Origin: Hysterangium stoloniferum
Taxonomy: Eukaryota > Basidiomycota > Agaricomycetes > Hysterangiales > Hysterangiaceae
NCBI GenBank assembly: GCA_015178975.1
Contig: WHVD01000003.1
Coordinates: 682,001 to 746,000, forward strand
DNA: 64,000 nt
Direction of reading: 5' to 3'
This document shows positions 1 to 11,703 of this stretch, piece after piece (position 1 is the first letter of the stretch; every line of letters starts with the position of its first letter). The position numbers and the translations under genes are program-made. The notes below the pieces were generated by a model, which saw only the letters and a list, made by a program, of their open reading frames with translations, was not told where the DNA came from and did no database searches.

Positions 1-1273
1 ACGGTGCTATCCCAGATGTGACTGAAAGAGGGCCTAATCGCACTTTCACCTTGTTCCACATTCCAGGAAAATGAGCAACAAGATTGAGATTCAACTAAAA
101 ATGGGATAAGAGTTAGGAATGGAGCAAGTTAAGACGCCGCGCTTACACTTGTCTTCAAATACACCCGGTCGATGGGCGGTGGACATCGTAACGTCAAATG
201 GCTGGAGAAAATGATTTCTTCTGACCAACGTCCTTTCTGGGGATCCTCTTCATCTACATTCCATTGTAGTGGAGCAACAGAGGTCTGTACCTCTCCTGAT
301 GACTCGTGGGTCGCTTTGCCGTCGGGAAGACCAAACCCAGCCTGAAGTCCAAGGTGTCTCTTAAACTTGCTCTTATGTCCAGAAGCGGTGACTTTGCTGG
401 AGACTTTTAACTTTAGTTCGACATCTTCAAGTTTGGGGTTTCTGGGAAACTTGAATGTATTGGGATCTTCGGCCGCAGAGTGGGACATTGGCTTTGATTT
501 AGAAATGATACGCACGCGTATGGGAATGGGTTTGTATAGTGGAAACTGAGGTAATTTGGGAAGCTGAACCTGCAAACAGTCAGGATATTGGGTGGCAGAT
601 CGAGTATTAGAAACTTACCTCGACAATGACAACACCACTGCGCGAGAAAATGCCTCTACTCATTTTCTCGCGTTCAGTATAAACTTGCCATTGACCTGGC
701 CAATCAGGTAACGGAAGAGTAGCCGTAGGAGAAAGGTCGAGCGGCAGAAATGGAAAGGGTTCATATATGCGGACATCTGGTTGATACCAATGATCCCGCT
801 TCGCATGACCTTTTATGTAATATTGGATAGAACCTTTTCCCTCCAAACCTTTCTCGTAAAAAGAAGGTGGAAGATCTGCATTCATAGGCATGGTGAAAGA
901 GAAAGGCAAGGTTGCGATTCCTGTATCTGGAATTGGTATGCCCGGTGGTAAAGATGCGCCTCTTGTCCATATAGTTATCTGTTGCACAGCGAATAAACTT
1001 TCGGTGTCATGGTGATATGTCGTTGAAGAGCTATTGCCAGTATTTGATCTTGTTGCTACCGTCCTGCAAAGAAGAAAAAGCATTTATACTTTGGGTGTCT
1101 TTGAATGAAAGCAAAAAACGTAACGTTCGCAATTCACCATGTAAGCTGACCACTACAGAAGAAACCTCGTCCTCTCTTGCAAGGGGCAGGTTCACGGCTA
1201 CAGTCCCAGAAACAATGTCACCATTGGTTCGCAGGCTTTTCGGCATAGTGATCGATATTATTTTGTCTGACAT
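1..1273 (-). CDS. Arrestin-like (alpha-arrestin) protein, 3' end outside window
   Basis: Arrestin-fold proteins act as cargo adaptors, in fungi usually linking plasma-membrane transporters to Rsp5-type ubiquitin ligases. The reading starts at ATG 1273 and joins exons 1273-1125, 1063-619 and 569 to about 153. A GTAAGC donor then fits an acceptor near position 98, after which an open frame continues off the left edge. The first exon holds the N-terminal beta strands (ITMPKSLRTNGDIVSGTV). Exon 2 carries the FAVQQITIW stretch and the LPFSFTMPMNADLPPSF strand, typical of the arrestin N-domain. Exon 3 has the C-domain opening (PLYKPIPIRVRIISKSKP). No PY motif is visible in the part present. Without the last exon, an intron-read alternative would stop at position 129. 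The family call is fairly sure; the specific cargo is unknown. Confidence 0.75.
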
Positions 1274-3244
1274 TTGGGGAATCTGCAGGGGTGGAATAGG
1301 AATAGGTGATGGTCACACAAAAGGTCACATACTATAGACACCCTACAACGTGTGCTCGAGGATCTGCGCCCTGTGTAACTTCTTGTCCACAGCGTAGTGT
1401 ATGTTCATACTCACCTCGTTCCAGGATAGGACCCAAGCTCAAGGAGGAGCAAGGAGCAAGGATCTTCCACAGCTAAAAGGGCACTTGTCTCAGTCAGCAG
1501 AGGAGGTGGGTGTCCCCTGAGATGCTTCCTACTCAACTTGTAAATTTCACAGGTACTTACCAATTCTCCTTCTTTTTCCGGAAGAACGAGCCCCACACAG
1601 TACTTGTAAAGGTGGTCCATATGTCCTGTAACAGCTTGTGGCTGTTAATATTTTCATAGACTTGCAATTTCATCCCTGTCTCAACACCCAGGCTGGTACA
1701 ATCAGATTCTCAACAGTCTGAGTTGATGGCTCTGAGTAACTCCAATAAATGGAAATGTGCAAGGGCAAAAAAAGGTGGCAAGGCTACCTGCAACAATTGC
1801 GCAAAGGCATACAACAGAGAAGGCTTCAGTTGAGATAGAAGACCCTACAAATGAAGTTGCTAATGACTCGGAGCACAAGCATGAGCTAGAAGAAGATAAT
1901 GAAGAAGGTGGGATGTTGGTGTTTGGATGGGCTCTCAGTTTAATGTGTGATGATCGAGCCAGAAGTGTGGATGAAGATGAAAATGAATGAAATGCATTCC
2001 TGGGAGATGCAGATGAGAGGAGGGGAGGCCTCTAGCCCAACTCTTCGTGTTCTCTATGATATACATACGTGTATCTATCTATGTCCTTTCAAGCTCTTTG
2101 AGAATTTCATATTTTCTTGCTTTCCCGACCTCCCTGAAACCATCGCCTATTATCTCAAAAGTGCTATAACCCCCTGATAGTGCCTAGTCAAGCATCTGGC
2201 TTAGCGGAGCAATGGCTTGGATGGAACACTTGAGACAAATCTTATTGATTATCCCACTGTATTTGTAATCACTACCAGTCATAGTGGGGGGTGCCAGTGG
2301 TACTTTGTGCAACTGCCGTGTGTTTGGGTTTTGCTGCCAGCACCGCGGCAGCAAACCTACATAAGCACACTACCGTATCCAATCATAGATTACCTAATCC
2401 CACTCAATTCTATTTGCCAAAGCTGGCACAGTACACAATATCATGGTGATTTTATACTACTCGTCAGTCCATTTTAAAATGAATTTAAAAAAATTATAGA
2501 GAAACTTGAGAATGACGTCGTCGGACGGGCCTTGTCACCTTGTCACTTTTTCTCTTATATCCTGTGCAGAGAGCCTATTACTGACCAGAAAACATTACAG
2601 GTTCCATAAAAAATGGACCAAATGACTGCATGTAGAATACTTTCAGGTAAATAACTACTATCGTATAATTAAGTCTACTGCTGGGTAACAACGATGATTT
2701 GCCGACCTGGGATTGATGCAGGGGACTTGTTTGATTGGCATATCTATGTCCTTGGGTTGCTCACACCTTGCCTTGTGAGACACACAAAACCTCGGGTCAA
2801 GATTACATCAATTATAAATTATAATTAGATGCAGAGCTGTCAAAGAGCAGTGTGTGTCTATACTACACAAACTTTATAATATAATGTGAGATCATGTATA
2901 AATATGATGTGAGAACCACAGGATTTAAGAATATATTAATATTATAATGGGGGAGAATCATTGCAGTGATATTTAGCTGAGTATTAAATAAGGTGTCATA
3001 AGCCCAAATATATATGTACATTTATAGATACCTTTAGAACTATATTATGATACAGCTCCCAAATATTGTGTCTTAATTCTACTCTGTTCGTGAGATATCA
3101 CACAATTTATCTGTTAATTCCAAAGTGGGATTTTTTTGAATTTTGAAACTCTGCCATATATATCTGGAACAGCTGTAATGACTCACTAGCAAATCTGTCC
3201 CCAGTAGTCATGTGAACTCTAGCAAACATGCATGTGATCATGCT
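1274..3244. other. Non-coding/decayed stretch between arrestin gene and LINE remnants
   Basis: No convincing gene was found. Short open frames exist at 1411-1620 on the minus strand and 1757-1990 on the plus strand. The latter is Lys/Glu-rich and preceded by a CNNC-type cysteine pair, but it is broken by stops and looks like mobile-element debris. From about 2,800 to 3,060 the sequence is strongly AT-rich. The part just above 1,273 must hold the arrestin promoter, but I recognise no specific motif in it. Confidence 0.5.
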
Positions 3245-3253
3245 CACATGCTG

Positions 3254-3440
3254 TTTTTTTTTTTTAAATACATTTATACCACATTGCATAACTAGGATAC
3301 ATAGTGGTTCCATAGCATCGTATAGAGCATAGCTACTATAGTATCTACAGGACAATGAAGAGGAAGCAGGCCAGATGCATTGGAGCGAGTGGTGGTTGGC
3401 AGGATGGTCAAATAAAGAGAGGTGATTGCACTGAACTTGC
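3254..3440 (-). mobile_element. LINE 3'-end fragment with A-tail
   Basis: Read on the minus strand this fragment ends in a 12-A run (T run 3254-3265) preceded by TTTA. It parallels the 3' end of the larger LINE that finishes at 3811: both share the AT-rich block next to the A-tail (TAACTA-GGATACATAG on the plus strand) and the motif GGTTGG...GGTCAAAT further in. It is therefore a strongly 5'-truncated second copy. No coding sequence remains. Confidence 0.6.
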
Positions 3441-3810
3441 CCAGTGAACAGCACATGCCATTTGGGCCGAAGCTCCAGGAAGAACCCGAGATCCTGCTAA
3501 CAGGTGACAACAGCTGCAGGCATACTGAAGTCTTGCATTGCTAGTGCATAAGTGAATGCTGGAGTTGGGGGTGGGTAGGAAGAAAAGACTGCTGCCAGGC
3601 TGCGGTCATGGTTTAGGAGGTGCCAGTGACAGTCTGCAGGTGACACTGGTGTGTGGCTGAAGGCTGCTGACTTTGACAGAGCAATGAATTCAGACGCTCC
3701 CCAAGCCTGTTCACTGTCATCCGCCTCTCTGTCCTTTTACCACGAGCATGGGGGACCAACCCCAGAGGCAGGTGGTGGTCATGGAACAAGAGAGCCTTGT
3801 CACATGCTGC

Positions 3811-6800
3811 TTTTTTTTTTTTAAATATATTTATATACTGCATCACATAACTAAGATACATAGCGGTTGGGAGAAAAAGTACCCTAATGGTAGGTGGGGG
3901 CAGCAGGATGTGTATGTAGCTGGTTGGTATGGGCAAGAGGGTCAAATGTAGGGAGAGGAAGGGCAGGGATGGTGGGCCAGTTATGCTTTCTGGAAAGCAT
4001 TAAAGGCGGCGATGAACTCAGCTAGGGCTTCAAGGCCCTTGTAGGTGCTGAGGATAATGGGGAGTGATAGGTCTTGAGAGGTAGTGTGGAGGGTGTGGTG
4101 GTGTTCCTTGTGAAGGGGGCACTCAGAAAGAATGTGGAGGCGGGACTGGATGTCTTCTGTGCCACAGGGACAGGAGGTGGGGAGGTTGAGGAGGAAATAT
4201 TGGTAGTAGGCACTGAAGAAGCCGTGGCCCAAGATGGCCTGGATGATATGTGTGTGGACATGGTGGGGACCACCATATTCCTTGTGGAACTTTGAGAGTT
4301 TCACAGCAGAGGGTTTGTGGAGCATGATGGCAGCTTGGTTGGTGTGGGGGAGGTGGAGCCAGTCTTGTTGCCAAAGTTTTAGGGAGCGGGACTTGACACA
4401 TTCCAGGGCCCAGGAGACAGTGGAGTGGATGATGGGGGGGTGGGTAACAGCTTCTTTTGTGAGGAAGTCAGCCTCTTCATTGCCTTGGAATCCCTTGTGG
4501 CCAGGGATCCAGAAGAGGGAGACATGGTGGGATGGTCAACTAGGAAAGTGTCAATGTGTTTGCAGAAAATAATGGAGGCACACTGGCTGGGGTGGTCTGA
4601 GAGGTCATCAATGGATCTGAGCACAGCCTGATTGTCAGAAAAGATGAGAAGGTGCTTAGCTTCAGGAAAATCAGCCATGATTTTTGTAGAACAGTGCTGG
4701 CACTAGCCAGGGCAAACATTTTGGCATCAAAAATCCCTGCACATTTGCCTAGGCCAAAGCGCCCATGGCAGATGGAGGTGCCAAGGTGGTGGATAGAGTA
4801 GCCGGCACCTGTGCATTGGTGGTTCCTGTGAGCTTTGCAGCAGGAGCCATCAGTGTAGATGATGATGGCAGAAGGGTCCTAGTTGGCAGTGTGGATGGTG
4901 AGGTGGAGTGTTAGGGTACGTACACGGTGGGTCTCTGGAGAAACCCGTGGAATATCCAGTAGGACTTGGCTTCAGCTTATAGGCTGCGCCCTCATTAGAT
5001 TGTGTTGTCCAATTTCAGACAGGTGGACAGGAATCCCAGGGAGTCTGGGTGGGGGTCATGGGTCGAGGGGTCATAGGTTGGAGGTCGTCGGTCGTGAGTT
5101 GAGATAAGTAAGAGAGATAGATGTGCCGGAGCCCGTGGGCTCTGACTAGTGTGAGCGGTGTAATTCAAGTAGGAGTTTAGAGCAGAAAATGTATTAAATT
5201 ACTAGGGGGAATCTAAGCCGATTTTCTGACTGGATTGTATGTACAACATCTGCCAGTTTAAATAGACCGTGGAGTGAATGACATACCAAATCCAGTAATG
5301 ATGAAACGAAACGAGCAAAACATAGAATGGGAATAGTAAACACCAAGTTTGGTGTTAGGAATGGGACGGAATGGAGCGGAGTCTGAATAGTGACAAATCA
5401 TAAACCATAACGGGAAACAGAATGGAAGTGGAGTCTGAGTCGTGACAGGTCATTTGACTAAAATGACGGGGCTCTGTTAGAGGGATGACGGGTTTTCTGA
5501 GCAGGGTCCAGTGACTGACGTGCAGGACAAGGTCGGACATAGACAGAGATGGAGTCCAGTGGGTTTTCCAGTGACTGAAACACAACATAACGAAGTTGAA
5601 CATAGACAAGTCTGACGTACAGAGTCTGGCAGGAATTCCAGTAAACTGATAATGGGTGTGTATAAGTTAGTGCCCGGAGTCCAGCGGGATTTCCGGTCCT
5701 AACACAAAGTTGCTCAATGAAGTGGGTGTGCTCTTCAGGGCTAAAGGGTGGACTCAGGATATTCTTTGAGAGGCAGTCACCCCATGCAGGATGATGTGCA
5801 TGTGAGGGGGCAAAATAAGGAAAAATCCATTCAGTCTTGGGGCTGGACATAGAGGCGAGGTGGTGGATGATGGTGGTTTGGTTGCGTGAGCCATTTGGGA
5901 AGGTAGGGGAGGAGGTAGCCACCTGGATGGTGGCCCTCCCAGCTGGGAGGGGCCCTCACTAGGACTTGGAATGAGGTGGAGAGGTGACTAAACCGAATGG
6001 CGGCATTGGTGGAGAGTTTGCATAGCAGGTGGGGGATGGGGAGGATGGCACCAATGTGGTGCATTTCTGTGACAGGGGATGTGTGGAAAGTGCCGAGAAT
6101 CCATCAGAGAGCCTCAGTCTGGGCCTTTTCGAGGGGCTTGATGAGTTTTTTCTGGCAGTGGCCAGTGTACCACACTGGAGAGGTGAAGGTGAGGATGGGG
6201 ATGATGATAGCATGGTAAAGGAGTCTAGCATTGGCTACACTGAGGCCATGGATGCTGTTGGTGAGGAGTTTTAGACCTGCAGTGGCAGAGCAGGCACAGT
6301 TGGCCATGTTGTGGATATGTGTGCTGAACGTGAGGGAGCGGTCAAAATAGACACCAAGCCAGTGGATGGAGTGCTGGGGGTTGACGGTATGGGCTGGGGC
6401 AGAAAGGGGGAGATGTGGATGAGGGGGTTATTGGTGGGATCAGCTCTAGAGTGGGTGAAGTGGATGAGTTCAGTTTTGTCGGCATCAATGTCTAGGCTAA
6501 GGAGGTGGAGCAGATTGATCACAGTGTTGAAGGCATTTGATAGGTGGGCAGTGTTAGTATCCAGGGACTGGGACATCACCAGGATGAGGGCATCATCTAC
6601 ATATACTTTAAGGTTGACATCTGGGAGGTCATTTAGGCATGTGAGTATAGGGGACGAGTAGATAGTGGATAATATGGGGGATAGGGGGAGCCTTGAGGGA
6701 TACCAATGCCAGCAATGAAGAGGGAGTCACTGAGGAAACTGTCAATGTGGATGCAGACAAGATGGTTGGACAGAAATGACCTGGTCCATGCAATAACCTC

Positions 6801-6950
6801 ATGTACTGCTTTTATCAATTTCAATGTGTCTGCCCCACCTGAACTCAAGCCAGGTATGACTGACTTTGAAGTAACTCCAGCCAGGATGCATATATGCCAG
6901 TCTCGGCATTGCCATTCAAGGCCTCAACCCTGCCAGTCATTTGTTTAGGA
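3811..6950 (-). mobile_element. Degenerate non-LTR (LINE) retrotransposon, RT-RNase H-zinc knuckle
   Basis: Fragments of one ORF2-like protein lie in order on the minus strand. The RT fingers with GIPQGSP are near 6,700. The RT catalytic YVDD is at 6592-6603. RT thumb fragments occupy 6,100-5,750. An RNase H start with IYTDGS lies near 4,850 and an RNase H core (LLIFSDNQAV) near 4,640. A C-terminal CPCGTED...H...C zinc knuckle is near 4,150. The 3' end is an A-tail (T run 3811-3822). The frame is broken many times and a solo LTR sits in it at 4909-5704. No endonuclease or ORF1 was found, so the copy is 5'-truncated near 6,950. The domain order is that of Tad/L1-like fungal LINEs; the exact clade was not determined. 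Confidence 0.8.
4909..5704 (+). mobile_element. Solo LTR, TGTTAGG family, copy 1 (inside the LINE)
   Basis: A block of 796 bp starting TGTTAGGGTACG and ending GGTCCTAACA, so it has TG...CA termini with a short inverted repeat. The same sequence family recurs at 7314-8151 and 12252-15391. It interrupts the LINE between the RT thumb and RNase H reading fragments, so it inserted after the LINE. The flanking 5-mers (TGGAG / CAAAG) do not match, so no intact target duplication is visible here. No internal element domain or second LTR is present. Confidence 0.75.
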
Positions 6951-7313
6951 TGATGTCACAGATGTGACTCAATTATAATTTAATAATTTTTATCTGTATT
7001 ATTCGTTTTTTTGATCTTTGTGTAAATAGATGTCAATTTGTCATGATGACTTTTATATTATTGTGAATATTTTATTTATCATCTAGTATTTTATTTATAT
7101 CTATATTTGTGTAACTATTGCATCTAATCTTCGATTTAGCCAGTCTGCTGAGTACTGTCATGTGCAAGTGTTAAACTCTCTTGTACATTACAAACTAAAG
7201 AATCTTTCTGGACATGAGTAGACAATAAAAAAAATTAGTAGTTTGAAACACTAATACTTTTAAAAATTAAAAAATAGATATCTTTAGATAGTCCATTCCA
7301 TGTATATCATTGG
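6951..7313. other. AT-rich spacer between LINE and LTR
   Basis: This AT-rich stretch follows the 5' limit of recognisable LINE coding. No open frame or repeat ends are recognisable in it. Confidence 0.5.
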
Positions 7314-8151
7314 TGTTAGGATACACACAGGCTGGGTTTCCGGAGAAACCCGCGGGATATCCGGTAGGACTTGGCTTCAGCTTATAGGCTGCGCCCTCGC
7401 TAGATCGTGTTGTCCAATTTCAAACGGACGGACGGGGATCCCGGGGAGTCCGGGTGGGGTTCGTGGGTTGTAAGTCGTAAGTCGGGGGTCGTGGGTCATA
7501 AGTCGGAGGTCGTGGGTCGTGAGTCGAGTTGGTTGAGAGAGATAGATGCGCCGGAGCCTGTGGGCTCCGACTAGTGCGAGTGATGTGAATCGAGTAAGGT
7601 TTTAGAGCGGAAAATATTATTAGATTACTGGGGGGAATCTAAGCTAATTTTCTGACTGGATTGTATGTACAACATCTGCCAGTTTATATAGACTGTGGAA
7701 TGCATGACATACCAAATCCAATAATAACGAAACGAAACTAACAAAACATAAAATGGGAATAGTAAACACCAAATTGGTGTTAGGAATGGAACAGAACGGA
7801 GCGGGGTCCGAATCGTGACAAAGCATAACCCATAACGGGAAACAGAGTGGGAGCGGAGTCCTAAATCGTGACAGGTCATTTGACTAAAACGGGAACGGGG
7901 CTCAATTAGAGCGGTGACGGGATTCTAAGTGGGGACCGGTGACTGATGCGTGGGACGAAGACAGACATAGACAGAGACGGAGTCTGGGGGAAGTCTGGTG
8001 ACTGATATGTGTCGTAATGAGGACGAACGTAACGAGTCTTGACGTAATGGAGTCTGGGCGGGAAATCCTATAAACAGACGATTGGTGCTTGTAGCGCATG
8101 GGGGCGTACGGGTTAGTGCCCGGAATCCGGCGGGATTGTCCGGTCGTAACA
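7314..8151 (+). mobile_element. Solo LTR, TGTTAGG family, copy 2
   Basis: This 838 bp block begins TGTTAGGATACACAC and ends GGTCGTAACA, collinear with copies 1 and 3 over its whole length. The flanking 5-mers (ATTGG / GGCGC) differ. On the right it abuts, without a gap, an inverted fragment of the same family (8152-8234). That suggests recombination or deletion between two elements rather than a simple insertion. Confidence 0.75.
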
Positions 8152-8234
8152 GGCGCAGCCTATAAGCTGAAGCCAAGTCCTACCAGATTTCCCATGGGTT
8201 TCTCCAGAAACCCTCTGTGTATGCACCCTTAACA
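8152..8234 (-). mobile_element. Inverted 83-bp fragment of the TGTTAGG-family LTR start
   Basis: The reverse complement of this stretch starts TGTTAAGGGTGCATACAC and then follows the first ~80 bases of the LTR, including the AGGACTTGGCTTCAGC stretch, ending at GGCTGCGCC. Together with copy 2 it makes a long perfect-looking terminal inverted repeat, but no transposase or target duplication goes with it. Confidence 0.7.
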
Positions 8235-8236
8235 CC

Positions 8237-9006
8237 ATGCTTGTGAAGAAGAAGCAGTGGGAGGCCAATTGGATGCAAGAAGAGGAGGTGAAAAAGATGT
8301 GGGAGGGTAAAGTAAGTCAGGAAAGCCTTGTTCTTGTGTCCTTGATGACATTCTTTTTACAGTGCAAAGCAGTGACACCATCAGATTCTGATGATGAAGA
8401 GGATAGGGAGGATGGGGAGGAAATGCCAGGGCCTTCCAGCCCCAAGGTATGTTTGGACTCCTATAGTTTAGTTTTTTTTTATTTTTTTGGTTATAGAAAC
8501 AAAAACAGGCCCCCAAGGTGGGGCCCGAGAGCAACCTGAAGTGCAATCAATGCACTAACCGAGGTCAGGTTTGCCATCCACTGACCAACGGTCAGGGCCA
8601 CACCTGTCAAGAGTGCACCAACCAGAAACTCAGTTGCATCTTTCCAGATACCGATATGAATGGGCCCTATCAAGAGCAGCAGGCAGACACATTAGAGGAG
8701 CAAAATTGGCTCCTTCACATGCATCTCTTGGAAACTAGTCCGTTCTGACTGCAGCAACAAACATTGTTCACTGAGCAATTGCAACTTTTGGATGTGGGGC
8801 TGGAAAAACAAACCAGCATCATAGAGTATGTCAGAGGACAACTTGAACAGTATTTGGAGCTGTCGAGTTCCGATGAAGCTGGGCCTGGGGTTGGGACATC
8901 AGAGAAGGTTGGTGAGGAGGTGTTGGTGGCTGTTGGTGGCCATTGGTGTAGGGAAAACTCGGAGGCCAGGGAAGAAGGAGAGGTTATAGAGGAGACTTAT
9001 AGATAG
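8237..9006 (+). pseudogene. Broken gene with a Zn2Cys6-like cysteine cluster
   Basis: Three coding pieces can be joined. The first (8237 to about 8310) is a Lys/Glu-rich N-terminus ending at a GTAAGT donor. The second (about 8361-8445) is an acidic stretch of Ser/Asp/Glu. The third starts near 8498. It carries the pattern C-x2-C-x6-C-x10-C-x2-C-x6-C (CNQC ... CQEC ... C), which matches the spacing of fungal Zn(II)2Cys6 domains. The frame then meets an in-frame TGA at 8746-8748 and stays open to 9006 with a helical Gln/Glu-rich region, so a single stop separates the two halves. It sits between an LTR fragment and a dead gypsy element. Similar Cys-cluster genes are abundant in agaric repeats; a role as a regulator is only inferred. 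Confidence 0.5.
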
Positions 9007-9099
9007 TTGAAATATAATGGTTTTCTTTTAAAACAAAACAACCAAAAAGCAAAAAAACATAAGACATAGTTGGAAAAGGGGTCAGATGCCATGTAAAAA

Positions 9100-11703
9100 C
9101 TATAGAGGACTTAAGGGGCTAGGTTTATTTGGATATGCTTGATGAAAACCTAAGACAATTTCTGACACATTGCCAAGCTCTGTAGCTAGGATCCATGAAG
9201 TTTCTTCATCTATACCTTTATAGCCAGCCCATTTGACCAAATAAAGTAACTTGCATGAGCATCGGCAATTGTCGATCTTGGAGTCTAGGATTTCCGATAT
9301 CTTGAATTTGGGTTCTCTGATCATGGGTGGTGGTGGTGGTGGTTGTATGTATGTGATCTGGTATAATGTTAGCAACATGTGGTTCTAACATAGATACATG
9401 AAATACCGGGTGTACTGCACGCATGTTGTTGGGAAGCTGAAGAGTCCACAAAAGTGTGCCAGCTTGTGCTATAACTTCAAAAGGACTTAAATATTTTTCA
9501 GAGAGTTTCTCGGAAGGTCTAGTGGTTCAGAAAAACTCAGCTTTAATGAATACTTGGTCCCCAATCTTAAAATCAGGAGGTGGAAGTCAATTCTTATCCA
9601 CAGACTGTTGGTATTGTTCTTGGGCCATTGCAATAGTTTTTCGAAGTTCTTGATGTAGCTCATCAAGATTTGTAATGAAGTCTTGAGCATGGGTGGATAC
9701 GAGATTGTGTTCCGGGTGGATTGCAATATTGGGGTTGTAGCCTTTGTTTGCGAAGAAAGGCGAAATGCCAGTAGTGGCATTCAGTGTGTTGTTATATGTG
9801 AATTTGGCTAGCAGTAGTAGTGACTTCCAACTATCTTGTTGATAGTTACAATAGACACAAATGTATTGTTCTAAGGTTTGATTCATGCATTTGGTTTGGC
9901 TGTCACCTTCCGGGTAATAGCCTGAAGTGAAGTGTAACTTCATCTCTAGTGCTTTTCCAAGTGACCTAAAGAAATGAGAGACAAACTCGGATCCATGATC
10001 AGATGTGACATGCAATGGAACACCGTGCTTGGAAAATACATGGGTGATGAATAGTTCAGCTAACTTTACAAATGTTATTGTGTCATATGTTGGAATGAAA
10101 ATATGTACTTTGCTTTGTGAGCCTATCCACAACAACTAGGATTGCTGTATGACCTTCGGATGCCAGTAGGTGCTCAATGAAATCCATAGAAATCGAGTTC
10201 CAGGGTTTTTCTGGTATCGGTAACTGTTTGAGTAGGCTATATGGTTTGTGTTGCTGTGATTTAGAGCATAAACAAGTAGTATAGGATTTGCAGTAGTGCT
10301 TAATGAAATCTCAGATGCCGGGCCATATATATTCTCTTCTAATGAGTGCAAGAGTCTTGTTGAGGCCAAAATGTCCTGAGATCGGGTGGTCGTGCTTATG
10401 TTGTAGGATTTGCAGCCAAAGGGTGTCAGAATCTGGTACATAGATGCGGTTCTAATGAAACACTGTGAGTCTAGTGACCATCGGGGTTGATCAGGATCGG
10501 ACGGGTTATCGAGGTGTGCTTTGGTGACTGGGTCTAATGGAATTGCCGATAGTATAGTATGTCTTAATGTAACTTTTCAGTATCCATAAGGATAACACTT
10601 CACAAGACTGGATGAATGAGGTAAGTGGCTTGGATAGATGTGGACAGTTGTTCAGATGAAAAAATAGGCTTAAAGTTATGTGGATTAACTGTGGTGTAAT
10701 CGCTGCTCCCCTCTTTAGGATAGATGTCCCATCATCTAGTCATAGCATCGGGTTTTCCACCAAGGCAGCCGGGATGGAAGTGAATGACCATGTTGAAGGT
10801 GGAAAGGTATTCAGACCATCAGGCTTGCTGATGGGTGAGTAGTTTTGTGGTTGAAAAGTAAACCAAATTTTTGTGGTCAGTTATAACATCTATCGGAAAA
10901 GCCAATCCTTCAAGATAATGTCACCATGTTTTGAAAGCTTCAAATATTGCAAGTAGTTCTTTGTCGTGAACATCATAGTTGAGTCAGGTGCTGAAAAGGT
11001 GCAAGACAAGAAGGCTACCAGGTGGACTTCACCGTCAGTGTCCAGAATGGACAATATCGCAGCAAGTGCATAATCTGAGGTGTCAGTTTCCACAATGAGT
11101 TGAACATCAGGCTTCCAGTGTGCAAAATAGGGGCAGATGTGAATGCACTTTTCAATTCTTGGAATGCCATGTGGCATTCCTCGGAGAAATTCCACAGGGT
11201 GTCTTTACAAATAAGACGAGTAAGTGGAACAGTAATTTTTGAATAGTTGTGAATGAAACGATGATAAAAATTGGTGAAGCCTAAAAAGGACTGGATAACC
11301 ATGGGAAACGAAGTCGGAGTTCACAGGTTTATGAGATTACGGAGTTTGAGGTACCATCAAAAAGTTGAAGTGGAATTGGATCTATGTATTGCATAGGTTT
11401 TTAACTGATGTTTTTGGGAAACATTTATATCTATGAAACAATGAGTTGAACCTGAATCTACAACAGCTCGAAAATTGAGACTCCTGAAGGGTTTTGAAGT
11501 GAGATTTATAAACAATGAATGTGGATCATAAAGAGCAAACACATTAAGATGACAATTTTCCAGTGTGTGGGGAGATTAAATGCAACTCTCCAACTATATG
11601 GAATCCAGAGAGTTGCTTAATCTTTTTTTGACTTGGCAGCCAGCTTAGCCAGTTGTGAAGTCATAGCCGTATTAGCCGATCGGGCCTTTGTGGCTTTCGG
11701 GCA
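9100..11703 (-). mobile_element. Deleted chromodomain Ty3/gypsy retrotransposon (chromovirus)
   Basis: On the minus strand the order is as follows. A short start peptide (MPESHKARS...) follows the LTR. An aspartic protease lies at 11542-11357 (VVDSGSTHCFID). The RT thumb/RNase H junction is at 11302-10890 (FLGFTNFYHRFI, ETDTSDYA). The integrase spans 10441-9587, with the SDHGSEF catalytic stretch and the GYYPEGDSQT motif. Last comes a C-terminal chromodomain at 9378-9100 (LYLVKWAGY). Gag and the RT palm with its YxDD are missing between 11,600 and 11,300, and several stops interrupt the integrase. The 5' LTR is the interrupted block 11704-15449; no 3' LTR was found. The protease-RT-RNase H-integrase-chromodomain order is diagnostic of chromoviruses. 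The element is dead. Confidence 0.85.

Noticed and set aside
4904-5709. Target duplication around LTR copy 1
   Set aside because: The flanking 5-mers TGGAG and CAAAG differ; only copy 3 shows a perfect duplication.
7314-8234. DNA transposon with long terminal inverted repeats
   Set aside because: The left 838 bp is a complete LTR of a family with a proven 5-bp TSD at another copy, and no transposase or TSD brackets the whole unit.
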